This document shows positions 58,901 through 59,334 of a stretch of 64,000 bases of DNA, in pieces; the first letter of the stretch is position 1; every line of letters starts with the position of its first letter. Source of the DNA: Nocardia beijingensis NBRC 16342. GTDB taxonomy: Bacteria; Actinomycetota; Actinomycetes; Mycobacteriales; Mycobacteriaceae. The DNA is taken from positions 216,572 to 280,571 of the forward strand of contig NZ_BDBC01000015.1 in assembly GCF_001612785.1 (NCBI RefSeq), read 5' to 3'. Under the pieces are notes generated by a model. That model did not search any database. It saw nothing but the letters and a program-made list of their open reading frames with translations, and was not told the origin of the DNA. Position numbers and translations under genes: made by a program.

Positions 58901-59241
58901 AGCTGCACGTAACGCTGATCGACTGGGAACTCGTCGTCACCGGTCCGAGCGCCTACGACTGGGCCAGGTTGGGCCATCTCGTTCCGGAGATCGAGGTGCC
59001 CTACGAACTCGGCGGCCCCGACATGGGCGCATTCGCCCGAGTCGAGAAGTTCAAGCGGGTCATGAACGACACCGTCAAGCTGGCGCCGCTGGCCGCGGCG
59101 GACCAACTCACCCCGCAACTGATCGCATTCATCGAGACCGAATTCAGTGAGGCCGTGATTCAGATGCGTCAGCTATCCGGTCACACCGATCTCCTGCCGC
59201 CGCGCGCCGAGCTGGAAATTCTTCGCTCCTGGCGACCGTGA
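30985..59241 (+). CDS. giant multidomain WXG100-like (type VII secretion-type) protein, 9,418 aa
   Basis: One uninterrupted frame of 9,418 codons, among the longest bacterial proteins. Blocks by residue: 1-110 CpnT-like WXG100 domain; 106-285 hydrophobic/Gly-rich stretches; 300-1030 Pro/Ser/Thr linker; 1033-1176 RsbW-like ATPase; 1573-2161, 3934-4574 and 4674-5317 XRE x3 plus sigma-70 modules; 2270-2932 helical domains; 3350-3635 DUF3626-like; 5406-5625 pseudo-phosphopantetheinyl transferase; 5762-6334 LuxR/GntR DNA-binding domains; 6651-6912 HEFIH zincin; 7076-7569 amidase; 7800-8110 HELAH and zinc anti-sigma motif; 8286-8640 helical domain; 8749-9069 DUF1023-like; 9086-9406 APH-like kinase. 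Five box repeats divide them. The ATG at 30985 begins the WXG-like domain and overlaps the upstream stop. Many domains keep the fold but lose active residues; the amidase, zincin and kinase look intact. The probable role is a giant exported effector, inferred from the N-terminal domain and the immunity-like gene downstream. Parts are noticeably less GC-rich than the flanking genes. Confidence 0.9.
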   Translation: MVQIPDYFPDWLTDMVLGHFPEGDPEGMRRDGDAWSDAANALAPVRHRLLAALERLDKAVEGETGAEMQKQYRKILDQIQAQIEFNNAMARKLYDNATDTEYGQYVLIGIGAALLAQVLIDMAMPPPGSIVKAISDRAEARVGMELAQRDLVVAILGKAARFVAEHPRLTLATKGVFFGTAIGGGVPYVAQRVQMAQGHRETMDWQKVWVGAAAGAAGGLVGVEVGRRVAPLAIKAGGRVLGTVAAGGVGGVAGGLAGGLTAWGLTGGELRGKDLATMVWTGFGSGLVGSVGASVRAGRLGANANLTEPVASTGSNPPPDAAPPARISAPGDGRPPQLRTAAPEPTSATSEVDAPAARRPDSGDGSMDPPDDLSPEMMAEGDEIVRHMVDDAIARIMAGEDPGHLPDRNGGTPFGSAPDHPSGGSSPSSPSSSGHGGAPPAWRDTAIARTPVAVAAHPEGGPVTPMPSRQFQISDPQVRPDQRGVDLITDGTLTQPDTPALGTEVLFDDGSSSYTSPFLVEHGPAGEMYLLAPEQTAGNASQDMAGPRPAGDMLDGTTQDGQPLLHIDFDAEIARLEAELAQNTPPVSADTTAPSMESPTRAVDTGTDDAVAGHAQSIPDAGTNAPDALPQASSPSPMAGSTAAGHLSTTPELPNPVAQPSSPSSHTGHAPAGHASTTPGPRNPVAPSNAPEAAVPAATSGASPTGEPRPPLSHTPPSGSRSTGPNTAPLAGAAPDAHGPAAHTNTPTSAVTPTSASPTTPTAAAVQPGADDEPAADPEEFPTPPGTVVDDPREHNIQKDPREHSVQQDPREHSVQKKPSGDYVVIPGVSYPLEDEPPADAIPVIPRTPALTPLPNDSVDLGRAFQNPDDPENTSGPTSSRAPDITNPLSDRHLAAPETGLDAGLGKTPDSLTMPSRYATEPSPDTPGAPQKPAAPQLNPHALEYSDDPSRLPAVGGVPPLLPAPAPKKTEPKRLITRMGADPQEPERRKRARKQQPSPPPPPPPQPTPEPPVPTPKPAPGPKPRKRTQPSAPLVREEFVVRENNEASGTIGEEGERVRGAAGTRRWVRSLPQKLPWLSEEQIDTAELLLSEMVANSLRWTQGKVAVIATATDTGDTRRTRFTVTDDSDFVPERTGMPDSDAERGRGGEFVAMLSDAHGATVHENGKSTWFELHGPRGDDPDAGEPNSPGSGHPSAPSTEPAPKRNPVPPDGDHTQQTDEADVATPGGEPVPIDTPLDDEQAGTAIRQAAEAVLADYHARSGPDIPEAERLTNIPEAALTQNDQHTAIAFVVRAQGPDPSDEAARMRAGSQAWDQLSDHMFDWPADKIDDAGLELAERVTTTLENSDDGSVRVTLEESGDPGERLLHVTVGDSSFEVREAPELPQWLADAIEPVRHLRLNVPGQLAIAVRYRDIPKIARALAPLNHLGAPADVAQDDIDRGLRHRARINRGRLHASLRDVMAEPTVYRSGDAVVELEIYPFWDQDFRSGLSQLDLTARNDRMLPLDEFVDAIITALEQRRQAFEPQDSAPSDEASENVPAREVERGTTDDAERPASSDVPAQVPPTPRPEGADATAWLSAVRRYSGLSPGELDELVSATPGTWQAAELGETELETAQVRALLRRLLPDGYTIYPALAAQYPGLLSRWGKKIYPEGYARIGEYVRFLRESNGLTQAQLADLLGKSKSTIEVWERGTRSPGKKMVTAMLEKLRFTHGVTVDEITETFAHLPREVPIFPNPGVARSFGEYLKIFRRLNNFQPADAARVLGYSAETIRSHESGETARSEELEMLAAYDRVLHRAGPWNDLAEAWGYGYRMNPTGETFPVSADYRTVHEWIKALRLHQRMTLEQFAERVGRSRRGLVYAESSKKPGLRFLRQLRDTLGMPNDTLVAALRLFYARDDAEPIDETDESLFWELIATPVGSAEEESVRNRIMERYAWVAPTATRYWRIPDQQRGDLVQIAHLAILHAMTNFVPPTGNFASFAASHARYAMLKALYEYRYPGIIDRDTRELRARIDKYRDEQYRADAEYPDDFEVAEALGIDTAEVTRVRALAGRPTQLDAPVGTDSKNDRYDIAAPAQEPGPDTDPEPAESSFSDARLTDAWNSLAELPEGDLAQEILRLQFIDDAELSLAEVSETLHIPLTKAQQLMATAMERLRTALPPSADRAEAEQDADDDENTPRSDIPDRPERSGGGGQNPGPTVSFQDVDPFGRPARNRRFGRLSGPDPRVFHHDENDPLGRPYEAVPTTLPAAEGRPPADTSDGIAHSDLSPSAATPDLLSTSYPELRSWATMLYVEDAQALLDDTHGRAKAHLAAFESGEPPSAAEMIGTARALNALVWEQLHRFLEDTHPGPIRDYRTLFEIARNLAPRLAEAGQLYAASSDVFNVAGALAANVPNDTQTLWANPGDEVNFLHSVPQHVGRMAHYMERALAAVPWSEESSLPPDVRPDVAHSGPLAAAIAQISGLTHHFETLRQNSGTDWAEHIDGYLLERLETGYDSDVLNALRLLPSEATAFADAQAGGNQAFAAAAAAYLADLTTVAKHHLTRSRDASQAFQLLHRAAEAFAATAARLPDSQAAGDAAETMRSLHQQIADLRRQLQHYEGAILIRGRTVAHLEGDPAFTEAVGRLLSELRAMAARSDEPPVRRTSEEAAPTGGEALIQQLLASVDPGLLDSIREGVAAERDAAILDTGVAAEPADVARFRRLDDMLGHLDELRAVLGRTEVNVAPDRFRLLVHHFHAAAEWMTALQTAEHATTGQVHFDINSRTRLAAEAADRYRAADTRVEQVVAALREASTAAEPQRGYFGLLSTVDSDLLQLVREGIAAEFDAAVETDADSADNRKLRDMLGHLDELVAAMRQTNTTTPQERLTLLVHHFNAAKEWLAASLDAKNAANRQIYPDLPTQIRMATEAVDRYRTADARVRQVRAALGPHERSDVDAGRRGSTVESSANPARTPAADRENDSPAEFAAQDGPPQTDIPRERLAAYVQLRRLQPGTPEHERLAEDVARRDALAHRWLSLELAVLGMERQVTVSDLSPGTAADLNRRIYDLRAEVERVGWALAPRHTGPAALRGTPFQERPDGGIEPDEARLAFQVVNDRYGRRVITIPPGVREKENTLSRRDIARAIGEANLHQLTSLADAFDLVDQMPGRATAIVRLQLVGNSDAVLVLTKDSGGPVIEIRPSLARLTAIDREMDAARYSSVIREAWVALFDEKGVLIPPPNPSPGPGVAPATGPSAPGQRRPGGGSPSPGPVVSFQDVDPFAPGRPARKRHRTLTGVIGPDGLEWGVVNYKNPVTGQLSGMDEPEEPTGDSHPDGDKTAAPNAVEQPESTPDTNNQPTADSRVPEFRRPSGEAVDLFHRILDAEQAGDPQAGDLRAEAQRLIPDDGERAYAERYVGNERRAAALAAELGMTPDQLRTQMTEELRRAFSGEIVIRVRAMTLLKVIDSRRFKTVFEMVGRSLITRIQSERRAEFERELFGYALDLAAESRPVYARVRTTRGSWEREGEMANEHGGVDVVLKSTVASRTTASVGDTWGVLAIPSSVTDPRPESFAATPSQHGELAYFGLEGIERDYAGERFLRNSYIEAQIHGGVTIADIDHVVFHREPPDERLQAALAEAGIPWSMASAYSGNSSAAESDTAISVTGVARDQRSDSPGATPWRQATTSEPVQGYPRDEVDPEAGAFDKPRGEKQPGQPPTNRAPTPWSRKPPAPPSTQVDSPPSNRKTPWQRIESSETDAVRKPGIDTSERDASAAGESSPVAARPTGLIGGVPDLVNPFDDRGAPWDRGGQAPRHKRIERIAEPHATGGGSARGGEQNDQGDLPEQVDETPHAGLSARQADMLDLIAEGRSSQEIAEALGIPQDRVGLFGRRLRTYLSYQRRVRDGLAAASATPAEVVGSEQAPSTRTEGDQGTAPAIEGPRSASPTSTEEQRFVEWCRTRLADESGLPGQGLADYAEMHHLEATQVDRWLARAGLVESRLGDLPAGQFPHPGDGDTAAWLKEVRRYLAVPPERMDELLGAPSGTWHAGEQGRTELEISYLRSLLRRVPGARDTYYPVARLYPTLLTTIGTAAYPEGYRDVADYMRFYREHLQLSRAHFADLVGMGYGAAKHWESGKVKPSSRTLSALSAVRHFPHGARYDELAENFTYLAREELVFPNPKVADSLGEYLRHFRRLNNLTISDATRIFGLSWPTIRNHENGSQSRDEIDMLKTYDQVLHRAGNWNDLAEAWGYGYRIDPGGEKTPDPLAYDSVHEWFKAIRLHSRSTQESLGAAVGRSETWVGDVENALIRPSVVQLRLLRDALDLSNETLVAALRHFYTRSGNNVPDDDSELFWNLIATHPGSEEEKRLRNHIIEKYSWVARAVARRWSSSLPGEQVDELTQQAVLAIMRTTTRYMPPGSFVRAAWSSAHHAMRRTYHERLYPNVDTETRNLLIRVDGYIRTRYRETAIPPSNTEIARALDLNPQEVSQARSLLGHRAISLDHPAAPANATLHRDAALQPESRFADMGFLTTVREALSDMPDPELAERLVLLHFTEEVPLDELSTQLRITPHVVQGIVEQATERLREAFSSGQSGVGSTDRSSTPGGGHRADGSAPGPEVNFHDIIDERAALDLPPARQHRRPFGHMRGLPGLDPTLAFHHNPDNGREWDAPENGAEVPPAPEISSSPEEQRFLEWYRNRLADRPGPRQGLAEYVAMHHLEMGQVQRWLARAGLDADGREPATIGQFPQPQEGDTSAWLSAARQYLGVTPRRMDELVDAPRGTWEGAERGERVLDVVHVRALLRRIPGARQTYRDIARHYPELLTKQGRAAYPEGYSGIGEYIRVRREHKEWTRPQLADLISRPVGTVRNWEDGKALPPKEVVDVLGNDAQLFADVTYDELAENFSHLPRESLIFPSPRVGESFGDYLRHFRRVNNLQRTDAARIFDISRQTIGSHEEGITETITEVAMVAIYRRVLHRAGTWKEMADAWGFSSQMDPAGETIPAPTDYASVQAWLKEFRLYHGMTQTEFASHFGKEKEFISAFERGKNRPGVVFLRELRDAFDLSNETLVTVLRRFYSHPGVEAHDTAVERLFWKMIAMRPGSPEEQEVRNRIFEQHAWIANAAATPWAISAQHRRELVQRGYEAILVATRNFVPPGEFVPAAWASARYAMLRAHFEHRYPNVDGTTRKLLITVGSYLNRRLGDTGAWPDNAEIGQALGLKPSEVTEARVLLAQQTTSLNASLVDAPDAGQRDVATPPAPASPETELPEAMQTAIRAALSDLREPELAGDVVLHHFIEGLPLEDVSTLLSISREEAVRLAEKSKERLRAVFTDPDTDFRAKPSSAPTDTDRLAGPSGDVAGRPGPAAARPTTLMGGVPDLANPFDDRGKPWDRGGPLPGNRPFAEPHADGGGFVRGTRKDGTADVVTTPAGQALLRQVLPADVHSSEILGSERSPALTVRLAAEQMLRDLELPSEPIPLAPNGQPRWPAGMVGGTAGTGSYAAAAAAPGQTYRAIGLDAKDHEPVSRFASLRIAGHRERSHLRNLASAHRGIHWTQVLASAKDNAIEVQFGLTEAELGYQEIEVVLSPDPAHPESGSFEVLPAIAEPNASTSPLFSGRFRVSGGTVLTAITVPRAPETPELSRDPDFGFPQRDSDATVAAPQPVADPGGSTEEPVYTEVVAELVSPEQTAPARPRTSDPVHGPDQAARAEPDPGPTTPIEDEPPARAASDATPPESTKASTLPSESLPALSSGTATDAVTETPNAATTRDEPAPRPVALSDVETEILRRLVSGKYISEIAAELSISAATVTTHAQHIHRKLRAGNPAQLVEAAQAAGVDLSAPAEQPEAGAAGVREPAAARSTGLIGGVPDLVNPFDDRGAPWDRGGPVPRHERIERLAQAHADGGGFARGKQPTPPADDSRRGDQPPQQSSGRDDDAIDQHRWLEEAHGERQPAEQPAAGPPSRAGARESGDDAQGAGKPSPDGDALVAVKAAAKAALEAAARGEESQFRRLQHTIRRLGNPEYEHYLERHFLQGLPVADATAAISGNRTADAVKSLRRRAVRALAARLPLSPAELLRHLGGATTLAELVNRIGWTPAVTQSLRAAILSGRLAEDRMLPVSTAFAEQLGLASRDVVDNAYRQLSREGYVVIQRPIGTRIAGHEQWPSTPPPDVALPVTVEEMVEIFEVEAPIRDLLKATDEVHLSVQAALRRALLSDRLTGRTLPTAEQLGAALHMSRHPVEKAYRQLGIEGYLVSTPGSGTRVKNRDQWPIPSPRPRPSRAHGLSELEIEVLELTAKGLSAREIAAAAEITPKKVHYSYERIRLALGVHGDHDALVAVAKRRGIIGTVDDPRARDVSDDGEEPRAGAPSAPPEPTQDAPRPAIARPTALSGGVPDLVNPLDDRGAPWDRGGQVPRHRRTNRLAETNIDGGGFGRGNRSDPGNPPRPGVEPNQVRYSDLLFNPSPEEAAVAAVRDLPTAAGPLGPELTLDLLPFFASDGLTTQEDVETVATAVGDMLREHNWRDTAQIEAAAELVRATGLNAVTYMTSYTRALQRAGVSQWDEERALHGIKAKLMLRLSAQADSRSLYMALEIDQYRPERSPDDEIFTWPAPLFSDTQVEAGVRTSLDSATVSGVEQWGEIWARFDEPRSDGDDAGDELPHGDLEAKARLVRGLYDDHHIRILGWEDPVVPPQAVESVDRALRDRIAEYGSRFALRDVTFDDIDEFGLTRSFGTTTPDAKDHYTSITINRRIFTDPEVRQEWAEQVRNHRYAESAEDMMYQLIHHEFIHVVVDDGNWMLHAPAMALLRSAYALYRDSELIPADLEFNEWLALLPHYALLPYIHPETETFYPVEGVAEGARAGAVESSLALTDPARLLHWLTVTRDGSSPAPTLAQWAKRQAAVVGEGRDVLLLLHDFRDVTGRDDIEVPAEVRPQDITADVLEAATGGRLRHFTDVGEVIARLRAGGQSPDSPDDAVSALVVEDGRPYLLVRRATGSGTGRIEVRNPGEGVLRANHFLPVGSPNLPSVRAMFFDENGRPVSNDGTRPDTPPPAPAPTGQPTTPNPERRTASGPDPSPSGSSPDAPPALDLVSVTTPQLIEMLDSGQITSVQLTQLCLERIETLSELKAVIGINPRVLEEARRADELRRTGAGHSPLLGVPVLIKGSIDIAGMPTTAGSVALANSYPATDAALVTQLRKAGAVILGHSNLTEFGSSLSSTLPYGYSSYGGQTLNPIDVSLVPGGSSSGSAVGVAAGLAPLAIGSQASGSITTPSNWNSIVGLKPTVGAVPRVGTVPLSTTRDSPGAHSPDVTGAAVLLTALVGVDPRDPATAHNPLAGHDFTANLDPEALRGARIGVLTLGIEPEGTPKRRLWDAALSTLKARGATLVTIDLDTSHSFQDNNPPVSSVFSYEMKRDLNTYLSQLPPGAPMKDLADIIAYNNAHAETALKYGQDLLIAAQAMDLGVDSADTAKYQADLQLDLAESKTRIDAAMAEHELTALVSVYEYGTIMGDKAGYPCIIVPAGRTPATPDHPAGEHVNVTFRAAAWSEPTLIGYAYAFEQAHAVSRPRPLYADQLSRAAASKGAVDPHKSRGQALRPADAGAPSTAQQVTARGPAEDAAPKPRPALVRPTALSGGVPVFENPFDESGPPWDRGGRIPRHQRTNRLAEFNIDGGGFARPRKGDDDPGTTPAGEHAVPDLERASAPAGNETNSEAQPSVQQPPADPAADEPVSLRELLVVNKPPARQTLSGPAATESSATRASPTVGNAGQPDGRDFISGGIRTSPAGLIVPADPTDSLIVPAAYVIPADPSLEELMERLRPWKEIFHYFWEFPLPREGELSGREWIESAERKAWMRRRALRRTPLYAGVDAAVRLTLGAERLLGAPNATPGPATIEQRRVIPGRGPIDAGKNRTMRYDTQVREASPANAEERTPFGRFWAAVSGDELPQTKLIRQGKMAYNGGRLLRAEGHNLMVAGRYAEGYELLVSGRDPVLTPEEYALWLMFDHDALWTLHFPGCRELEPQSPEFLLTRYLTIAIFDKIASKPLEAQYLDDVVRPYLRRQGVAAGRVLLHELAHYLPESCRTTTERLGTWALRGLGRRVGAEVKEHLDNCAACRNTAASLPAAQGRSVERKLLVPPGPAGDGSTRHPAAPTRTTQTTGTPAPMTPQGHIAATPAQQNPDQHAVDTARVDRGDHESGPHAATRPAPRASPHGQSVAQKAAEIRPGISYPQLVLDPTTALDLPPRRARGLDGLGFGPTSAVADPFRGLPDGVVAHAAHPADPDGGAFGGRRSERIARAALSNFRIDATFGDLQTWAAILTDDNLDQLLTGFTRTVTELISAIHRGEPPSLTDQVINPARLLGAIVAEATRRFGDSVPTTTPATYRELFATAPWLRASRRTTADLHAAMTAVLDAAFAVIRTSAAHRWSVDAMHHTVPAHIAEIAREIEEADQHSVWREEDSFRPGDALDTEHARIMSFLGPRLRSPTMARMVTEWAYVMNTLLQLRSSKSFSTRYATIFESLPIHAVALDRARTGSDRLFAATVAVAVPDLLDAAFYLLPTSNSALGLDYLRQADSLLAEATTRFADSSARYALQDASDNVHRLYDDIIVADSRRSPEVRARRIHDVLSDYFHEAFESSIVQSLRWGMRALQGLGSQSPGIDYALARHRLDIDAPWDWRITDDERALTATAEDLLQIAGGPEGGIPSLLRPIDSPDLFGSTFDSVGRNMRWWIRLGRWISGGVPIGSLLAGATDFWVSQMQLAVLRRYPHIIGAAGGIPYRARDLANRLSLARDLESPRLAPERRRELDALRTQLAEIGRSAYRLAVPGSAAPPVLLVSYDPVTQGGTGRAVISIGEADAASFIAFNVAGADTPLTDMAQWSAHACLQYEKAKQHAPADTRVAIMFTAGSPRGARAPSRSAEPGTMAPDTVVDARAVAGDIVARELLTYDATRELALDDSDGSWSRRSQLFTAIGHGDGIGVLRSAADTLLLSRAVDQIVLVPGSACDRLPTASQLRIGTEDVYTLNPHRDQNDDPNTIGLITVGHGADIESAPDASGRSAAPLMETPTSVRDLSQLLPAHEYRPLGGSLGWTMTHDEGLAVYRAAQPLLGDALSGTYNTTVVLEDLGLVLRIGKRGTGSFDPRFGPEHLTLPVISQYVRNAPQLLKILNGRMPDGRLVDESAPILLERLARGNDLAETFRRADRRTIRSHQGLILRTFANIHEQLRAIPDNHPLLDRLTPPGVARGDTAGWYLNHIDWYTENFYRPHYDRFGHLFDEFGLLRGDPFEPLRDEARSMRESRHHILHGDPNGGNFLISDELHVTLIDWELVVTGPSAYDWARLGHLVPEIEVPYELGGPDMGAFARVEKFKRVMNDTVKLAPLAAADQLTPQLIAFIETEFSEAVIQMRQLSGHTDLLPPRAELEILRSWRP
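33355..33435 (+). repeat. 27-nt x3 in-frame repeat (DPREHxxQx)
   Basis: Three consecutive 27-nt units encode DPREHNIQK, DPREHSVQQ and DPREHSVQK in the disordered linker of the giant protein. The DNA copies are nearly identical, implying recent duplication. Confidence 0.9.
34081..34515 (+). other. domain: RsbW/anti-sigma-type HATPase in the giant protein
   Basis: Residues 1033-1176. The N-box is AELLLSEMVANSLRW (Asn kept), the G1 region is FTVTDDSDFVPE and the G2 region is GRGGEFVAMLSDAHG, matching the single-domain ATPases of the RsbW/SpoIIAB class, which bind sigma factors or phosphorylate anti-anti-sigma proteins. A second, more degenerate relative appears to follow at about 34740-35110 (HMFDWPADKIDDAGLELAER). 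Confidence 0.7.
35701..37467 (+). repeat. module A: XRE x3 + sigma-70 regions 2-3-4
   Basis: Residues 1573-2161. XRE domains: around EYVRFLRESNGLTQAQLADL, EYLKIFRRLNNFQPADAARV and EWIKALRLHQRMTLEQFAER. Sigma region 2 is RNRIMERYAWVAPTATRYWR, then QQRGDLVQIAHLAILHAMTN and FASFAASHARYAMLKALYEY. Region 3 holds DFEVAEALGIDTAEVTRVRA and LDAPVG. Region 4 holds AEVSETLHIPLTKAQQLMAT. It lacks the ~60-residue lead-in (EEQRFxEW) present in modules B and C. Confidence 0.75.
37561..37710 (+). repeat. SFQDVDPF-type linker box (copies also at 40723-40850 and 44752-44937)
   Basis: Gly-rich lead, then PGPTVSFQDVDPF-GRPARNRR and a short tail GRLSGPDP. The second copy reads PGPVVSFQDVDPFAPGRPAR and the third PGPEVNFHDIIDERAALDLP. 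Each closes or opens a domain block of the giant protein. A distant relative lies near 55640 (LDPTTALDLPPRRARG). Confidence 0.65.
37790..38930 (+). other. domain: helical domain, first of two copies (second at 55840-56860)
   Basis: Residues about 2270-2649 and 8286-8640 align through ELRSWATMLYVEDAQALLDD against DLQTWAAILTDDNLDQLLTG, and through ESGEPPSAAEMI against HRGEPPSLTDQVI. Both are all-helical. No known family was recognised. Confidence 0.6.
38960..39780 (+). repeat. two tandem helical repeats of ~130 residues
   Basis: Residues about 2659-2932. The copies share DLLQLVREGIAAEFDAA / GLLDSIREGVAAERDAA, then RKLRDMLGHLDELVAAM / RRLDDMLGHLDELRAVL, then LLVHHFNAAKEWL / LLVHHFHAAAEWM. No family was recognised; probably a structural or binding repeat. 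Confidence 0.8.
41032..41890 (+). other. domain: sigma-4-like helix bundle plus DUF3626-like fold
   Basis: Residues about 3350-3635. The first part (ERAYAERYVGNERRAAALAA, then ELGMTPDQLRTQMTEELRRA) is like a sigma region 4 remnant. The second has HGGVDVVLKSTVASRTTASV, GDTW and SYIEAQIHGGVTIADIDHVV, the pattern of DUF3626 proteins, which I consider possibly ADP-ribosyltransferase-like. No catalytic assignment is made. Confidence 0.5.
42283..42441 (+). repeat. GGVPDLVNPFDD box 1
   Basis: Residues 3767-3819. Pattern: ARPTGLIGGVPDLVNPFDD, RGAPWDRGG, PRHxRIERIAE, GGGSARG. It is followed at once by a LuxR-type helix-turn-helix (GLSARQADMLDLIAEGRSSQ, 42493-42660) and module B. Confidence 0.9.
42784..44706 (+). 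repeat. module B: XRE x3 + sigma-70 regions 2-3-4
   Basis: Residues 3934-4574. Lead-in EEQRFVEWCRTRLADESG; XRE domains at DYMRFYREHLQLSRAHFADL, EYLRHFRRLNNLTISDATRI and EWFKAIRLHSRSTQESLGAA; sigma region 2 RNHIIEKYSWVARAVARRW with DELTQQAVLAIMRTTTRYM; region 3 NTEIARALDLNPQEVSQARS followed by ISLDHP; region 4 LDELSTQLRITPHVVQGIVE. Same order as modules A and C. Confidence 0.78.
45004..46935 (+). repeat. module C: XRE x3 + sigma-70 regions 2-3-4
   Basis: Residues 4674-5317. Lead-in EEQRFLEWYRNRLADRPG; XRE domains at EYIRVRREHKEWTRPQLADL, DYLRHFRRVNNLQRTDAARI and AWLKEFRLYHGMTQTEFASH; sigma region 2 RNRIFEQHAWIANAAATPW with RRELVQRGYEAILVATRNFV; region 3 NAEIGQALGLKPSEVTEARV followed by TSLNAS; region 4 LEDVSTLLSISREEAVRLAE. 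Confidence 0.78.
47041..47190 (+). repeat. GGVPDLVNPFDD box 2
   Basis: Residues 5353-5402: ARPTTLMGGVPDLANPFDD, RGKPWDRGG and ADGGGFVRG. It separates module C from the phosphopantetheinyl-transferase-like block. Confidence 0.9.
47200..47850 (+). other. domain: degenerate 4'-phosphopantetheinyl transferase fold
   Basis: Residues about 5406-5625. In EntD/Sfp order: LRQVLPADVHSSEILGSER, the PIPLAPNGQPRWPAGMVGG stretch where active enzymes read P-x-GSITH, YRAIGLDAKDHEPVS for the metal-binding IGIDxE, and LASAKDNAIEVQFGL for SxKExxxK. The first metal Asp is kept, but the second acid is Lys and KE-x2-xK has become KD with the last Lys changed to Glu. Probably inactive as a PPTase. Confidence 0.6.
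48268..49990 (+). other. domain cluster: LuxR, sigma-4-like, two GntR winged helices, LuxR
   Basis: Residues about 5762-6334. First LuxR helix-turn-helix: LSDVETEILRRLVSGKYISE, then ISAATVTTHAQHIHRKL. Box 3 follows, then a sigma-4-like bundle (48900-49150), GntR-like wings with TQSLRAAILSGRLAEDRMLP and AEQLGLASRDVVDNAYRQL (49215-49440), a second one with VQAALRRALLSDRLTGRTLP and GALHMSRHPVEKAYRQLGIE (49549-49760), and a final LuxR domain, LSELEIEVLELTAKGLSARE (49789-49985). Confidence 0.75.
48517..48675 (+). repeat. GGVPDLVNPFDD box 3
   Basis: Residues 5845-5897: ARSTGLIGGVPDLVNPFDD, RGAPWDRGGPVPRHERIERL and ADGGGFARG. Nearly the same as box 1. Confidence 0.9.
50095..50253 (+). repeat. GGVPDLVNPFDD box 4
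   Basis: Residues 6371-6423: ARPTALSGGVPDLVNPLDD, RGAPWDRGGQVPRHRRTNRL and IDGGGFGRG. It precedes the zincin block. Confidence 0.9.
50935..51720 (+). other. domain: HEFIH zincin-like metallopeptidase
   Basis: Residues about 6651-6912. YQLIHHEFIHVVVDDG gives HExxH with His6772, Glu6773 and His6776. Acidic candidates for a third metal ligand follow in YPVEGVAEGARAGAVE. The same fold, with the HExxH lost, ends the protein encoded at 29252-30985. Confidence 0.65.
52210..53690 (+). other. domain: amidase-signature amidase
   Basis: Residues about 7076-7569. The Ser-cisSer-Lys triad is complete: Lys7151 in GVPVLIKGSIDIAG, Ser7231 in VPGGSSSGSAVG, and nucleophile Ser7255 in GSQASGSITTPSNW; the cisSer-Ser spacing of 24 is the family value. 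VGLKPTVGAVPRVG follows as in GatA-type enzymes. It should hydrolyse an amide; the substrate is unknown. Confidence 0.88.
53821..53979 (+). repeat. GGVPDLVNPFDD box 5 (most diverged)
   Basis: Residues 7613-7665: VRPTALSGGVPVFENPFDE, SGPPWDRGGRIPRHQRTNRL and IDGGGFARP. It separates the amidase from the next block. Confidence 0.9.
54385..55350 (+). other. domain: unknown block with HELAH and anti-sigma-type zinc motif
   Basis: Residues about 7800-8122. VLLHELAHYLPESC has HExxH form (His8059, His8063). AEVKEHLDNCAACRNTAASL gives His8095-x3-Cys8099-x2-Cys8102, the signature of zinc-binding anti-sigma (ZAS) domains. Whether the HELAH binds zinc as a peptidase is unclear. Confidence 0.55.
57230..58190 (+). 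other. domain: DUF1023-like alpha/beta-hydrolase fold lacking the serine
   Basis: Residues about 8749-9069. GRAVISIGEADAASFIAFNV, ADTRVAIMFTAGSP and AVDQIVLVPGSACDRL follow the DUF1023 pattern. The nucleophile elbow, GHSxGS in active members, reads AIGHGDGIGV, so the serine position (8964) is Gly. Confidence 0.6.
58240..59200 (+). other. domain: C-terminal APH/choline-kinase-like phosphotransferase
   Basis: Residues about 9086-9406. The catalytic loop is LHGDPNGGNFLI (Asp9295, Asn9300) and the metal Asp is in LIDWELVVTGPSAYDWARLG (Asp9313). LRIGKRG upstream may hold the ATP lysine. The set looks intact, so this end of the protein may phosphorylate a small molecule or protein. Confidence 0.8.
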
Positions 59242-59334
59242 AAGCAAGCTATCTTCGACATTCGCGTTGCCACCGCGGAGGAACGCCGCTCGGTGCGGCG
59301 AGATCAGTGGCTCGATATCGACATGGAGGACGAC

